From Favolaschia claudopus (Eukaryota > Basidiomycota > Agaricomycetes > Agaricales > Mycenaceae): 64,000 bases of DNA. The stretch lies in assembly GCA_037176885.1 (NCBI GenBank), contig JAWWNJ010000010.1, positions 1,426,001 through 1,490,000 of the forward strand. Direction: 5' to 3'. Positions 35,864-47,327 of the stretch are shown one piece after another. The notes beneath the pieces are model-generated. The model searched no databases, was not told the DNA's origin, and saw only the letters and a program-made list of their open reading frames with translations. Within the stretch, counting starts at the first letter, position 1; the number at the start of each line of letters is the position of its first letter. Made by a program: the position numbers and the translations under genes.

Positions 35864-38800
35864 ATGGTGGTCCAAACTCGGCATCTCGCCGCCCCATCGC
35901 CCACAAAACTCGTTTTCCGAGATAAACTTGTGGGTAAGGGCCTGTCCACCGACGTTCTCATCAAAAAATTGCAAACCCTTCATCGAGAGCTCGCCGACCT
36001 CGACCAGGAGCTTGTCGACGTGACCTCTCTCAACACGGTCCAAAAAGACCTTATCAGCTCGTCTATCCTGCTTCACAAAGACCGCGGCGTGAAGGCATAC
36101 GCCGCCTGCTGCCTCGCAGACATTCTTGGTTTGACCGCCCCAAATGCGCCGTACACTCAGGGAGAATTGCGCGACATCTTCCAGTTTTTCTTTCGCCAGC
36201 TCACTAATGGACTCAAGGGCTCCGACTGCCCTTATTACGCCGAGTACTTCCATCTCCTTGAGTCGCTTGCGACCGTCAAGAGCGTCGTTCTGGTCTGCGA
36301 TCTTCAAAACGCGGACGAGCTCATGGTCGAAGCTTTTCGCGACTTCTTCCAGCTCATCCGACGAGACCTCCCCAAAAAGGTCGAAATGTTCCTTGCCGAG
36401 ATCCTCGTCGCGCTGCTCGACGAGTGCCAGACGCTGCCTTCCGAGGTACTCGAGACGATCATGGCCCAATTCATGGACAAGAACGCGCGCCTCGATCAGC
36501 CTGCCTACCTTTTGGCCGTGCAGGTCTGCAACGGCTCCGCAGACAAACTCACGCGCCACGTCTCTCAGTACTTCACCGAGATCATCGTCGCCGAGCGCTC
36601 AGACGACGACCTCACGGAAATCCGCACCGCCCACACGCTCATCCAGCGTCTGTACGCCTCCTGTCCGACGCTCCTCACAACCGTTATCCCTCAGCTCGAG
36701 GAGGAGCTCCAGGCAGAGGACTTGCCGCTGCGGCTGCTCGTCACGCAGGTGCTCGGCGAGATGTTTGCTGCAGACAAGGGCGCCGGCCTGGACCTCAAGC
36801 GGCAACACCCCAACGCCTGGACGGTGTGGATGAAGCGCAAGAACGACAAGGCGCCGCAAGTGCGACTCAAATTCGTCGAGGCCACGCGCGCTTTGCTCAG
36901 CTGCCCGGCTGAGTTGCGGGACGAGGTGGAGGACGCGTTGAGCTTGAAGTTGTTGGATCCGGATGATAAGGTCAGGGCTGCGACGTGTCGGGTGTACGCC
37001 GGACTGGACTATGAGACGGCACTGCACCATGTCAAGTCCCAGCAGTTGCGTGATGTCGCGGGAAGGGTGGCAGACAAGAAGGTGAGTGTTCTGTATGGCC
37101 CTTGTGCTCGAATCTCAGCTGTTCTCAGATCCCGGTACGTGTAGAAGCTGTACGCGCCTTGGGAAAATTGTACTCCCTCGCATATCCCGAAATGTACGTG
37201 CACCTCCTTCTAGTTTGCCCCTCCGTGTTGAAATTGAGAACCTATAGTGAAAACAAAGACACCGCCGCCATCATGCAGTTCGCGTGGATACCCAACGAAC
37301 TCCTGCAGCACGTGGGCAAACATTCGGAAATTCGGTGCGGTCTACTCGTATTGCCAAAGAAACGGCTAATGTGTATCTCAGACCGCTCATCGATGATTTA
37401 ATAGCCGACTATATCCTCCCTTTACCTTCTTCCTCCACACCCTCAACTTCCAAGAATACAGCAGCTGGCGAGGTGGATGAGATGGCCTGGACGGATCGAC
37501 TTCTTACTGTCATGGCATACTTGGATGACGAGAGTACAGTCAACACGCTGCTCTCTTTCACCAGCTTACACCGAGCGTGCGTCTTACCGTTGTCTTCTCA
37601 GATGAGTCCGTTGACCTTGCTCTTAGGCGGCCCATGATTTTCGAACATTTCCTCGATGCTTGTATCGCGAATAACGGAGGGGTTATAGACGAAAATGAAG
37701 ACGCGGTTATCGCGAAGTTGAATGCGGTCGTCAAATATATGAGTGGTACGTTCGCTACTAGTATCTATTGCATGGGCCCATTTTTTGTGCAGGGATGTTC
37801 CCTGACCCGCACAAGGGTCCGAGGATCTACTGGCTTTTGCGAAGCACAACGAGCAGCGGACTGTATAAGCTACTAAAGACGTGTCTGGACCTGCAGACGG
37901 ACCTCAAGGGTCTGGTCAAGGCGACTGTGAGTGTTTCGACTCATTCCGGCCGCCTTCTCATTTCCACTCCCATTGTTCCAGAATGAATTCAGCAAACGTA
38001 TTGAATCGGTATCGTCAAGCATCGCGCCCACCATGAACCTCGTAGTGAGGCAAGCTTCACCACACCTTCTCAACCACTCATCGATTCCCCCTCTTTTCAA
38101 ACGCTTACACAAATCGACCTCGATGGCATCGGAAATGCATTGAAGCTACTGACGTATATCTCAAAGAACCAACCTGCGCTGTATAAGAGCCATATTGCCG
38201 AGCTGACGAAAGGAATTGCCGACGAGAAGCATTCGAAAGTTGTGGAAGTGGCCTTACAGGCGTTGGCGGCGGTTGTGAGATGGGATAAGTCTTTGGCGCC
38301 CACGGACAGGTGTGTTGGTTCCTTTCTTATGAGACTTGGTCATAGCTCATGAACGACGTTAGACGAACACTGGAGCGTATCAAGCGGTTGGCGCTTGAGG
38401 GGACTCCCCGAGAGGCAAAATTCGCAGCGCGATTCCTCGCTTTTTCGAAGGACAAAGATGTGGCTTGTATGGAGGTCGTCGAGGTGAGTTTCTGCCTGGC
38501 TGATTATTGATAACTTCACCAATCTATTCGCGCTCTCAGGTGATCTCTGAAAGACTCGAAACGGCCTCCCCGAGGGCCTCGTGGCGCACGTCGTCGTGCT
38601 TGCCCAGTTTGCAAGATTCGCACCAGATGCGTTCGAGCACAAGTCTGATGTCCTCACTGCCTATTTGGTCAAACAATTGCTCATGATTCCGACCCACCGA
38701 TTAGATGTATGGTCCTGTCTCTTTTCCGCGTGATTCTTGTTTCTCATCATGGGTCGGTCGTTGTAGGATGCTATGGAGACGGACGAAGAGTGGGCGGATG

Positions 38801-40501
38801 AATCGGAAATATCGGATAACTTGCGGGCTAAGATTCTTGCGCTGAAAGTATGCCGGAATCGTAGCTTGGCGCATGCGGAGAAGGAGAATGCGCTGGAGAT
38901 TGCGACGCCTGTGCTCAAGATGCTTGCTACATTGCTCGATAATAGCGGCTCGTTTATTGCGGACTCGGGCGAGGAGTAGGTTCTATCCTTCTCTATACGG
39001 GAACGGGGTGCTCAATTTTTTCAGTCCGAAGGTCATGTCACGGATGCGTCTACAAGCTGCGATATCGCTATTACACCTGTCCACCGTCCCGGCATACGCC
39101 AAGGCGATAACCCCGAGATTCTTGAAACTCGCGCTTGTCGTGCAGGTGCGATAGTTCTCTGACTGCATTTTGTTGTAAATTAATGTTCGAATCTTGCAGG
39201 ACACATGTTTCGATGTGCGAATGACGTTCCTTAAGAAGCTCGTTCCTCTGGCGATGCAGCAGAAAGTGCCGACATATTACAACGTTATCCCTTTCCTCAC
39301 TGTGCACGACCCGGAAACAGAAATTAAATCCTACGTGCGTTCGGTGCTCTAGGCTTGTTTGCCCTTACGTTTAACTGGTTACTAGGCGAAATCATATGTG
39401 CAGGGTGTCATGAGAAGAGGTCCTACAGGTATCTAGAATCCTGTTCCATGCTGTCTTTCGTACTGAACTGAGAACTTTGTAGCGAAACGGATAGAGCAGC
39501 TGGAGATGATGTTCATCCGATTACTGCACTTGTTGGCGCACCACCCGGATTTTTCCTCGACGCAGGAGGAGATGCTCGATATTGCCAAGTACATCCAGTT
39601 TTATCTCTCCCAAGTTGCCAACGCGGACACGATCTCGTTGTTGTACCACTTGGCTCTGAAAGGCAAAACAGTTAGGGACGCTGAATCGCAGCAGCATACT
39701 GAGGTGGGACCTCAAGATTACCTGTCCGTCGCCTACTGACGCAGTGAACTCGCAGAATCTGTATATAATTTCCGAGCTTGCGCAGGAGTTGATCAAGTTA
39801 TGGGGCCACAACCAATCGTTCAATATTGCTACATATCCGGGGAAAGTTAACTCCCGTCTGATATCTTACGACCGCTGCCCAACTCCGAGACATCTAACAA
39901 GGTATGAACTTTTCGTTGATGGGTTGTTGGAACTGGTTGAATGTATGGAACGAGTAGATTGTCAAGACCGTTTATCTGAGCGACGAGATGCTGGCTTGGG
40001 TGAAAGGGCAGTACGCTCCTACCAAGGTGCGCGTCCTTGGTATATATGTTATGATTCCACTGAAGCTTGTGTCGCAGGAGAAGAAGGAGAAGGAAAAGAA
40101 GGAGAGGGCGGAGAGGGCAGTGGCCAAGCGCAAAGCTCCGCCGAAAACAAATGGGAACCCAACCACGAAGTGAGTGTGGAGGATTATCCTATTCAGGCTC
40201 GACATGCTCGATCGATCAATTGACTTGTTTGTAGGCGGCGGAGAAAGCGGCACTCAGGGCGGTCGGACGACGACGAGGAGTCCTGTTCTGACTGACGAAG
40301 ATATGGAACAAAAATCAGAGGCTTCTGCGCCTGCTGGTTATGAAGAAGATGAGGACGATGAACCGTCAGGGGCGGAGGAGAAGCTTGGGAGAGGTCAACG
40401 GTCGCGAGCCAAGGTCTGTTTCACTGGTTTTCGATGAGAACATGAAATCTAATCCCCAGCTCTCAGAGAAAGCAGGCCCGAGCAGCAAGGAAAAAACTTA
40501 G
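35864..40501 (+). CDS. PDS5: Sister-chromatid cohesion protein Pds5 (two apparent one-base gaps)
   Basis: HEAT-repeat regulator that binds cohesin on chromosomes. A 406-codon first exon (35864-37081) is followed by 37129-37193, 37248-37334, 37382-37576, 37627-37745, 37793-37926, 37982-38309, 38363-38483, 38554-38706, 38767-38975, 39025-39145, 39200-39334, 39386-39428, 39483-39703, 39756-39901, 39958-40026, 40078-40169, 40248-40413 and 40460-40501, about 1,220 residues, the usual size. Seen: KLVGKGLSTDVLIKKLQTLH, LLDPDDKVRAATCRVY, FAWIPNELLQH, GEDPKVMSRMRLQAAISLLHL and a basic/acidic tail. The frame is lost by one base within 38045-38145 and again at 39846-39857. A 101-nt intron at 38045-38145 could avoid the first, at the cost of a conserved HEAT segment. 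Confidence 0.93.
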
Positions 40502-40926
40502 TTCACCCGTCTCAGAAGGATGAACACCGCTTCACGATTTTGCTACGACACTGTTCTGTTACGACGCCATTCTTCTGGATCTTTCGGTACTCTCCCCTCT
40601 CTACAGCTTTGTGTAATGGCCTGATTCATTGTATGTACGAGGAGCTATTGCTGATCATCTCTCGCTATTTTCTAACTTATCTCACATTGTCCTGTCGTCG
40701 CTATTGCTTTCGAATACTCAATTACATCTTGTAGCCTTCAAATCCTCCTCCTATGCATCTGTGCTGTTCCTTGTGCCTGGGTAGAATCTATTACTTGGTG
40801 AGTGTGAACGTATGGTACCTTAGTCACATCACCCCTATGGCGGGGACGCGCAGCCTTTAAGTAATTAGGGAGGTTCGGGGCTTCGCCTTGGATTCCCCCC
40901 CTTCCCCTCAGCGTTCCCAACCCACG
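40502..40926. other. Intergenic region, PDS5 to small unknown gene
   Basis: 425 bp holding the PDS5 3'UTR and the promoter of the next plus-strand gene. No exon or repeat recognised. Confidence 0.5.
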
Positions 40927-41639
40927 ATGAGCAGCTGCTTCTGGGACGAAAAGACAGAGGAAACTTTCTATTACTCGAGTTTCCCGTGAGTCGTCCCATA
41001 TTGAACGATTGCTGTTTTTGACTGTGCGCGCGTAGCTGGATTCAAGGTCGCATCCTGCGTGGTGCAATCAAGTACCTTGCTACGCTGGACGAGAATCCGA
41101 TCTTGGACATAGCAGCGTTGCGTGCAGCCGGTGTGCCTGTGCCGGATTCCGCGAGGGTGGAGGATTTCCAGGTCGCCATTACGGAGGCGTTGGCCTTGTT
41201 GAACAGCTGGGTTAGAGAGCCAGGCGAGGTCGACGACATCGTGTCGCAAATGTTTGGCCGAAAGAGCGCATGGGCGGCACCGTCGGTGTCGGAGAGCCAG
41301 AGCCCCCTGTCCGACATTCTCAACACGCCGTTCTTCATAGAAAAGGTCGCGGAGATGAATTCGGTATGCCCTCAGTGTCTTGCGAAGTTGGGATTGGAAG
41401 GTGTCTTTTTGTGCATGGAGATCAGCGAGGACAAGTTGGAAGTGTCGCCTGGCGGTGCGAAGGCGATTGTCGACGCGCTGGATAGGCTGGAGTCTTACAC
41501 AGATTGGGGTGGCTGGGAGGAAGAAGATTCTGAGGACGAAGACGAAGAAGAGGTGGAAGTCAAGAAAACGCCGGGGGAGCAGATGAGAATTGTATTTGCA
41601 GCTTGTGCAGCTAACCCAGAGAGCTCTATTGTAGCCTGA
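40927..41639 (+). CDS. Conserved-looking protein of unknown function
   Basis: Two exons (40927-40985 and 41036-41639) give 220 residues. I do not recognise the family. The first ATG gives MSSCFWDEKTEETFYYSSFP joined to WIQGRILRGAIKYLATLD. The middle is helical (VEDFQVAITEALALLNSWV). A CxxC pair (NSVCPQCLAKLG) could bind metal but only two cysteines are in it, with one more in LCMEIS. The C-terminal third is acidic (EEEDSEDEDEEEVEV). Base composition and codon use are like the housekeeping neighbours PDS5 and NAA15. The long open second exon and clean splice support a real gene. Confidence 0.7.
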
Positions 41640-41923
41640 AGAAAGTCTGTAAAGTTTCGTGTACATTATCTGGAATTTCATTGGGTTCTTGCGAATAAGT
41701 TCTGAACAACATGAAAGTAAAGGTCGAGGAGCACATCCGGATTAGGCAGGTTAGTGTCAGGGTTAGGGTTCCATCTCGGTCCTTGCTCTAAAACTTATCC
41801 GGCTTGACCTTCGTTCTACGCGTTTGCGGCCGTCTACCTTCCCTCACCCTTATTTTTGGGTTTTTGAAGCCGGAAATACGAAAACTCTACGAAAAGCGGC
41901 TTTCTAACGAATAACCCAAAGCC

Positions 41924-44900
41924 ATGGCCGATGCCCGAGCTCTTCCGTCAAAAGAGTCTACGCTTTTCAAGGAACTACTCACTCTATACGAAACTAGGCA
42001 GTTGAAAAAGGGTTTGAAAACCGCCGAACAGATACTGAAGAAATTCCCCAAGCATGGAGGTTTGTCGCTGTTCCGTCGTGCACTATTCGAGTTCTCATGC
42101 GCGTAGAGACAACCTGTATGAAGGGTCTGCTACTGACGCATATGGGTCGTCGCGAAGAGGGAATCGATCTTGTGCGGAAGGGTGTCCAGCTTGATCTGTC
42201 ATCTCACATCTGCTGGCATGTATACGGCTTAATACACAAGGGTGAAAAGAACTACAAGGAGGCCCTCAAGTGTTATACTCAGGCGCTGCGGTATGATAAA
42301 GTTTGTCTTTACATCTATCCGGATTCCAACATAGTTGACGCGAACACGAGGATAATTTGAATATTTTACGTGACGCGGCCACCCTGCAAACTCAGTTGCG
42401 CCTGTACGATGCATTGGTGGAGACTCGGCATACCCTCCTCAAAATTCGACCCACCATGCGCCAACATTGGATTGCTTTGGCTGTCGCGTATCATTTGAAT
42501 GGAAACCTTGTTGAGGCGAAGAAGGTCTTGGAACTCTATGAGGCGACCCTCAAGGTGCGTGCACTTGCAACTGGTTCATATTTGTATCTAACATTGCAAA
42601 GAACGTTCCCGATTACGATGTCGAGCACTCTGAAACCTTGCTGTACCATATCCGCGTGCTGGAGGAACTGGGGGAGTTCACTGAAGCGTTGGCGTTGCTA
42701 GATGTAAACGCCAAGTCGAGAGCAATCGTCGACAAAACTTCAATCATGGAGATCAGAGGTGCGACGCCTTGACGCTTTTCGAAGTATCTAGCTGAAGACA
42801 TCTTCCAGCCCGTTTACTTTCTAAATTGGGTTCTGACGAGGCAGAACACGCGTGGCGTGTTCTCGTAGAACACAATCCGGAGTGCTATCAATATTACGAG
42901 GGATATATGTCGAATCTGGGGTTAACAATGGGTGGGTTCGATTCCAAATTCTCTCCGCTCCCGACTCAGTCAAGCAAGATGCCTTGCACCCATCTGCTTC
43001 GCAAGCACTCTCCGTCTTGCAAGAATTCTCCACTCAAATGCCTCGCGCCACTACCCCACGGCGAGTCGCGCTCTCGATTGCTTCTGGGGGCCAGTTCCGG
43101 GACCTTGTCACCTCATATCTACACTCTGGTCTCAAAAAAGGGATCCCCTCTCTATTTTCCGACGTCAAGGGACTGTATAACGACGAAGCCAAGCAGCAGA
43201 TAATAGAAGAGGTTGCATTGGCCGCGCGAGACAAATTCAACCTCGCCGATCCATCGTCCTCGACGGCGTCCACGGACATGGAGCCAACAAGCTATCTCTG
43301 GACTCTCTACTTCCTCGCACAACATCATTCGCACCTGCGGCGGCACGCCCAGGCTCTCGAGATGGTTGACTTAGCTCTGCAACACACCCCCACATTGCCG
43401 GAGTTGTACATGTTCAAAGGTCGCGTGCTAAAACGCGCTGGGGATCTCCTAGGCGGAGCACGGTGTATTGAGGAGGCGAGGGTTCTGGACGGGCAAGATA
43501 GATTTTTGAATACCAAAAGCGCTAAGTACCGTCTTCGCGCTGGAATGGTAGACGAAGCAAGCGCATTGTTAGGCCTCTTCACGAAGGTATGTCCCGTTAA
43601 TCAACATCTGCTTGCCCATCCAGCTCATTTTTGTCCGCGTAGAAAGATGCTCCGAGTCCAGGTGCCGACCTCGAGGACATGCAGTCCCTCTTCTACCTCA
43701 TCGAAGAGGCCGACTCGCACAATCGGAACGGCAACCTTGCCCTTGCATTGAAAAAATACATGGCAGTGAATCGGGTATTCGAAGACTTCGAAGACGATCA
43801 ATATGACTTCCACGGCTACTCGTTGCGCAAATTCACGGTCAATACTTATCTCAAGTGCGTGTACCTCCTATGTTTTACTGCAAGTCTTACTTGGTTATCG
43901 GATACAGCCTTTTGACCTGGGAAGACCGGTTACGCTCACATCCCACGTACATTAGAGCCGCCCTTGCTGCTTCTCAGGTCTTCCGCATCTGTCTCCCTTA
44001 ATGAATGAATGCTGAGCAGCTCCTTAGATATTCGTCGCACTGCACGACAATCCCTCAATAGGCACCGCAGGAAACGCCACAGGTATGCGAACCTGTATCG
44101 ATCTCCTCAAAATTACAGACCCTGATGCAGCTATCAAACTCTAGGCCAATTGACGGACGCACAGAAAAAGGCCAAGAGCAAGGCGAAAAAGGCGGCTCAG
44201 AAGAGCCAAGAAGACGCCAAGAAGGGTACGAGACATACCGCGAGGTTCTTCGTTACACGCCCACCAATTTTTCGCTCATGATATGTGCCTAGCGGCGGCG
44301 CAGACTAACAACAACGACGACAAAGGCCTGGAACCTGTTCGTAAGGACGAGGACCCCGATGGCACGAAGCTCCTGCAGTGCAAAGACCCCCTCGAGAGGG
44401 CGGCGAACTTGTTGAAGCCGCTGGCTACGTTGGCAGATACGAATATAGACGTCTGGATAGCGACATATGATGTCGCTGTGCGGAGAAGTCAGTTTTTGAG
44501 CCTTTGCTGTCTCACTCACTGAAAGTATCTCGTTCCAGAAAAATACCTTCAAGCCTCAAAAGCTCTGATGCGTGCCGCTGCCCTCGACACGCAACACCCC
44601 GAGCTGCACATACGGCGAGTCGATCTCCGTCAAAGAAGTTCATACAGTTTTCATCCTTCGCAAATTATTCTTTCTAATATATGCGATAGTCTCGGGAGCG
44701 GGCGACTCTCTACAGGCTGCAGCACCTCTTGTAACGGAATCCGCAAGCAAATTGCTTCCTGACGAGCTCTCTCTCGAAACGTTCAATTCGCAGTATCTGC
44801 AGCAACATTCCGCGTCCGGTCTTGCAATTTTCGCTGTCGCTAAGGTGATGGTGAAACTGGAGACGCCGCGGGAACAGGTCGACGAGACCTTGTTCACAGC

Positions 44901-45170
44901 CCTGGAGGCGAGCGTAGAATTGGATGTCAAGGTGCGTAGCGCTCAATCGTGAAAATGGGGTGCAATCTAACTCGTATTCAGACCGCCCTCGCCATCCTCT
45001 CATTCTTGCGGAGCACACAGTCTCCGCGGGAGGAGGAGTTCCGGACACAGTGCGACCAGAGGTTTGAGCTCTCCACAGTCTTTAAGGCGCCGACGGACCT
45101 GGCAGAGCTCCGTCAGCTGGTGTTGAGCGTCCCGCGGGAGACGAACGAGAAAGTAGAAGATATCCCGTAA
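41924..45170 (+). CDS. NAA15: NatA auxiliary subunit Naa15/Nat1
   Basis: TPR scaffold that anchors the N-terminal acetyltransferase Naa10 to the ribosome. Fourteen exons: 41924-42059, 42107-42300, 42351-42554, 42602-42758, 42809-42931, 42970-43586, 43643-43854, 43908-43977, 44028-44082, 44145-44225, 44293-44487, 44539-44637, 44690-44931 and 44982-45170, for 857 residues, near the human 866. The start LPSKESTLFKELLTLYETRQ and following blocks ETTCMKGLLLTHMGRREEGI, SHICWHVYGLIHKGEKNYKE and ALRYDKDNLNILRDAATLQT are classic Naa15. TPR-like repeats continue (ALEMVDLALQHTPTLPELYM), then the DFHGYSLRKFT region, a lysine-rich KKAKSKAKKAAQK segment and a helical C-terminus. Confidence 0.96.
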
Positions 45171-45534
45171 TATATGTGTGCGCCACCTGCATCACGGCCT
45201 GCGGAATATTGTATCTTTTAGAATTAATGCTGACAATAGTCGAGAGGTTGTTCGGTATTGCCGGATGGTGGCGCGTTCAGTCATCTCTCAACGTTCTGTC
45301 CGTTGAGCAGTACGTTAGAATGAAGCAAAGGGACAGAAATCGGCTATAACGAGCGCAGAGGAGTGTATAGCATAACTCACACGATTTGGCTGATTAACTG
45401 CAGATGAGGACAGTCACAGAAGGGATCGGGGATTGCTTGATGTTCAGCCCATGGAAATGAAGCAAAAGGAAAATTGGCATAATGGGCATAATGGGCATAG
45501 GGGGTATAACATAGGTGGTGTCTACAAACTTTTT
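45171..45534. other. Convergent 3' region (NAA15 / membrane protein)
   Basis: 364 bp between opposite stop codons. The part from about 45439 belongs to the inverted repeat arm, including a small tandem repeat. No gene. Confidence 0.6.
45476..45500. repeat. Short tandem repeat
   Basis: The unit GGCATAATG is repeated nearly three times. The matching place in arm 2 (near 61235-61260) holds a degenerate version, so it expanded or decayed after duplication. Confidence 0.6.
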
Positions 45535-46947
45535 TCACTGCAATTCAATCAGCCTCCTCGACGGCCTGAGCCGCTCTCTAGGCGTCGCATTCTCCTTCTC
45601 CGCGCCCCTCGACGTCGTTTTGCCTGCCCGCGACCGTCCGTATGTGTAACCGGCCGTCAGGCTCGGCTTGAATGCGGAACTTGGCTTTCGGGAGTCAAAC
45701 ATCCGGTCCGCAAAGTCAGAGGTGGAGCGCTCAATAACGATGTGGTGGGTGTTGACGGGCTGTATTAGATGAATTAGCGCAATATTTTGCGGGTGGAGAT
45801 AGAAACGGACCGCGAGCACTTGACGGGATGGCTCATCTTCCTCCTCCTTGATACAGACAATGAGAACGGCCATGATGAAATAGTATTGAAAATGGGCGTA
45901 CCTCGTCCTCCTCTATGATGGCGCCGAGTTTGGGTGCCAGCGGTGCGCATGTTGTATAAATCTCGTCCGACTTGATGCCCTTCTCAGCAATGGCTGTGGG
46001 TTGGTTGGTGGGCAGGTTGTCGTCGTCAGCATCCTCCTGTAATCGGAGCGAGTCAGCTGAGTAATATAGAATTGGGGAACATGTTCTTACCTGCTCCGAG
46101 CATACATCTTCTTCCTCCTCTTCCTCCTCCTCGAGGATCGCACGTAACTCTGGCGCTGCGCGGCGTACGGTAGATTTACACTCGGCGAGCTCCTCAGAAA
46201 CAGAGGGTGCCAGTGCGGCGCTCAGGTTGTTTGTGGAAACATCTTTTTCCTGGTCATTCGCATGATTTAGAGATGAAGATCGAATTAGGAAGATGCACAC
46301 ACCTCCTCTGAGATGGTACGCATATCGAAGACCGGAATGAATCTTTTCGTTCGGCGAATGGTAGGCTGAGGGGTTCCTGGCGGCGCGGTACACTCCAGAT
46401 GTTCAAGAAACGCGCGCGACTGTGACTGCGACGCTCGTGAATTGGCTGTGTTGCGTAAAGATGATGAGGACTCACTATAAACTTCTTCTCTGGCGCCAGC
46501 CCCTTGGAAGATCCGACATGAGCGAAAGAGTCCAAGGCAGTAGTATAGAAAGGAATTACCTCTGGTTGTTCAGCAGATGTTTTTTCTACGGGTGCGTCCA
46601 CTACGGCGCCCTTTTTCTACAAGGTCTGGGTCAGAGAGAGAAAGGAGGTACAGAGGAATTAAGACTACCTCTGCGACAAACTTGATTTCTACTGTTACTG
46701 AAGAATAATCACTCTCGATAGTCGCCTGCACGTAAAGAGATGTTATGAGGACCGCATCAGAGAAATCGAATAAAACTTGACGTACTTCGTCATCGGCCAC
46801 GACAACGCTTCGCCCCTTCCACGTCTTCCACAAAAACATCGCCAACAGATATATCCCAACCCCGACAACAGACAGAATGCCGAACGCCATAACGACGACA
46901 ACAAGAGCGAACGGCACAGAGGGCGAGGAGGAGGGGAGGGAGGGCAT
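45535..46947 (-). CDS. Single-pass membrane protein of unknown function, copy 1
   Basis: Eight exons (46947-46786, 46725-46669, 46616-46560, 46502-46476, 46425-46303, 46249-46091, 46036-45902, 45846-45535) give 343 residues. A short Pro/Ser-rich head (MPSLPSSSPSVP) is followed by one long hydrophobic helix (about residues 12-40), a few basic residues (WKTWKGR) and a soluble acidic tail with Glu runs, so the likely topology is N-out, C-in. No known domain. The last exon ends with a basic region (YTYGRSRAGKTTSRGAEKEN). The second copy at 59823-61195 confirms the exon structure: all splice sites recur, and the reading frames agree across exons. This copy is fully open and is probably the working one. 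Confidence 0.82.
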
Positions 46948-47003
46948 TGTAGAATTCAAGGAAGTAACTAGAACGATGACCTTTCACCCTTACCTCGTTT
47001 TCA

Positions 47004-47010
47004 ATTTATA
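47004..47010 (-). promoter_or_regulatory. TATA box of membrane-protein copy 1
   Basis: TATAAAT on the minus strand, 57 bp before the ATG at 46947, identical in arm 2 with its flanks, which supports function. Confidence 0.6.
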
Positions 47011-47273
47011 CATTTTGCGGGAAGCTGGGAACGCGTATCTCAGACATAGACATTGAGCGGATACAAGGTTAATTGCAAATTATCGACTTTCTGCACAGGA
47101 GAAGTCGGGTATAGCGGAGGAGGAGGAGCAAGGCCGCTAAAAACGTTTCCCGGTTATTGTTGAAGACATAGCCAGGCGACAGAGCCAGTTCCAGAGATTG
47201 CAGAGACACCCAACAAGACGTGGTTCAGGACAAGGAGTGATTGCCTTTTTAGGGAATTTTGCAACTCTTTTCT

Positions 47274-47291
47274 GATCACTGATCAGTGATC
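47274..47291. repeat. 18-bp perfect palindrome, arm 1
   Basis: GATCACTGATCAGTGATC equals its own reverse complement and lies about 40 bp from the inner end of the arm. The identical sequence is in arm 2. It could be a binding site for a dimeric factor or a remnant of the event that made the repeat. Confidence 0.8.
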
Positions 47292-47327
47292 TCGACGATT
47301 TTCAAAGTCACTTGATCGTGGGCGGCG

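Larger units (their letters stand above)
45439..47327. repeat. Inverted duplication, arm 1
   Basis: This segment reappears in reverse orientation at 59441-61297. Outer end: the block around TGTTCAGCCCATGGAAATGA (45441-45460) matches the reverse complement of 61279-61297. Inner end: the match fades after CTTGATCGTGGGCGG near 47325, where 59441-59455 begins. It contains a full membrane-protein gene and its upstream region. Boundaries are by eye, accurate to perhaps 15 bp. Confidence 0.9.

Noticed and set aside
35840..36559. Long minus-strand ORF of 239 codons
   Set aside because: It is fully antisense to the conserved first exon of PDS5 and shows no family features; a shadow of GC-rich codons.
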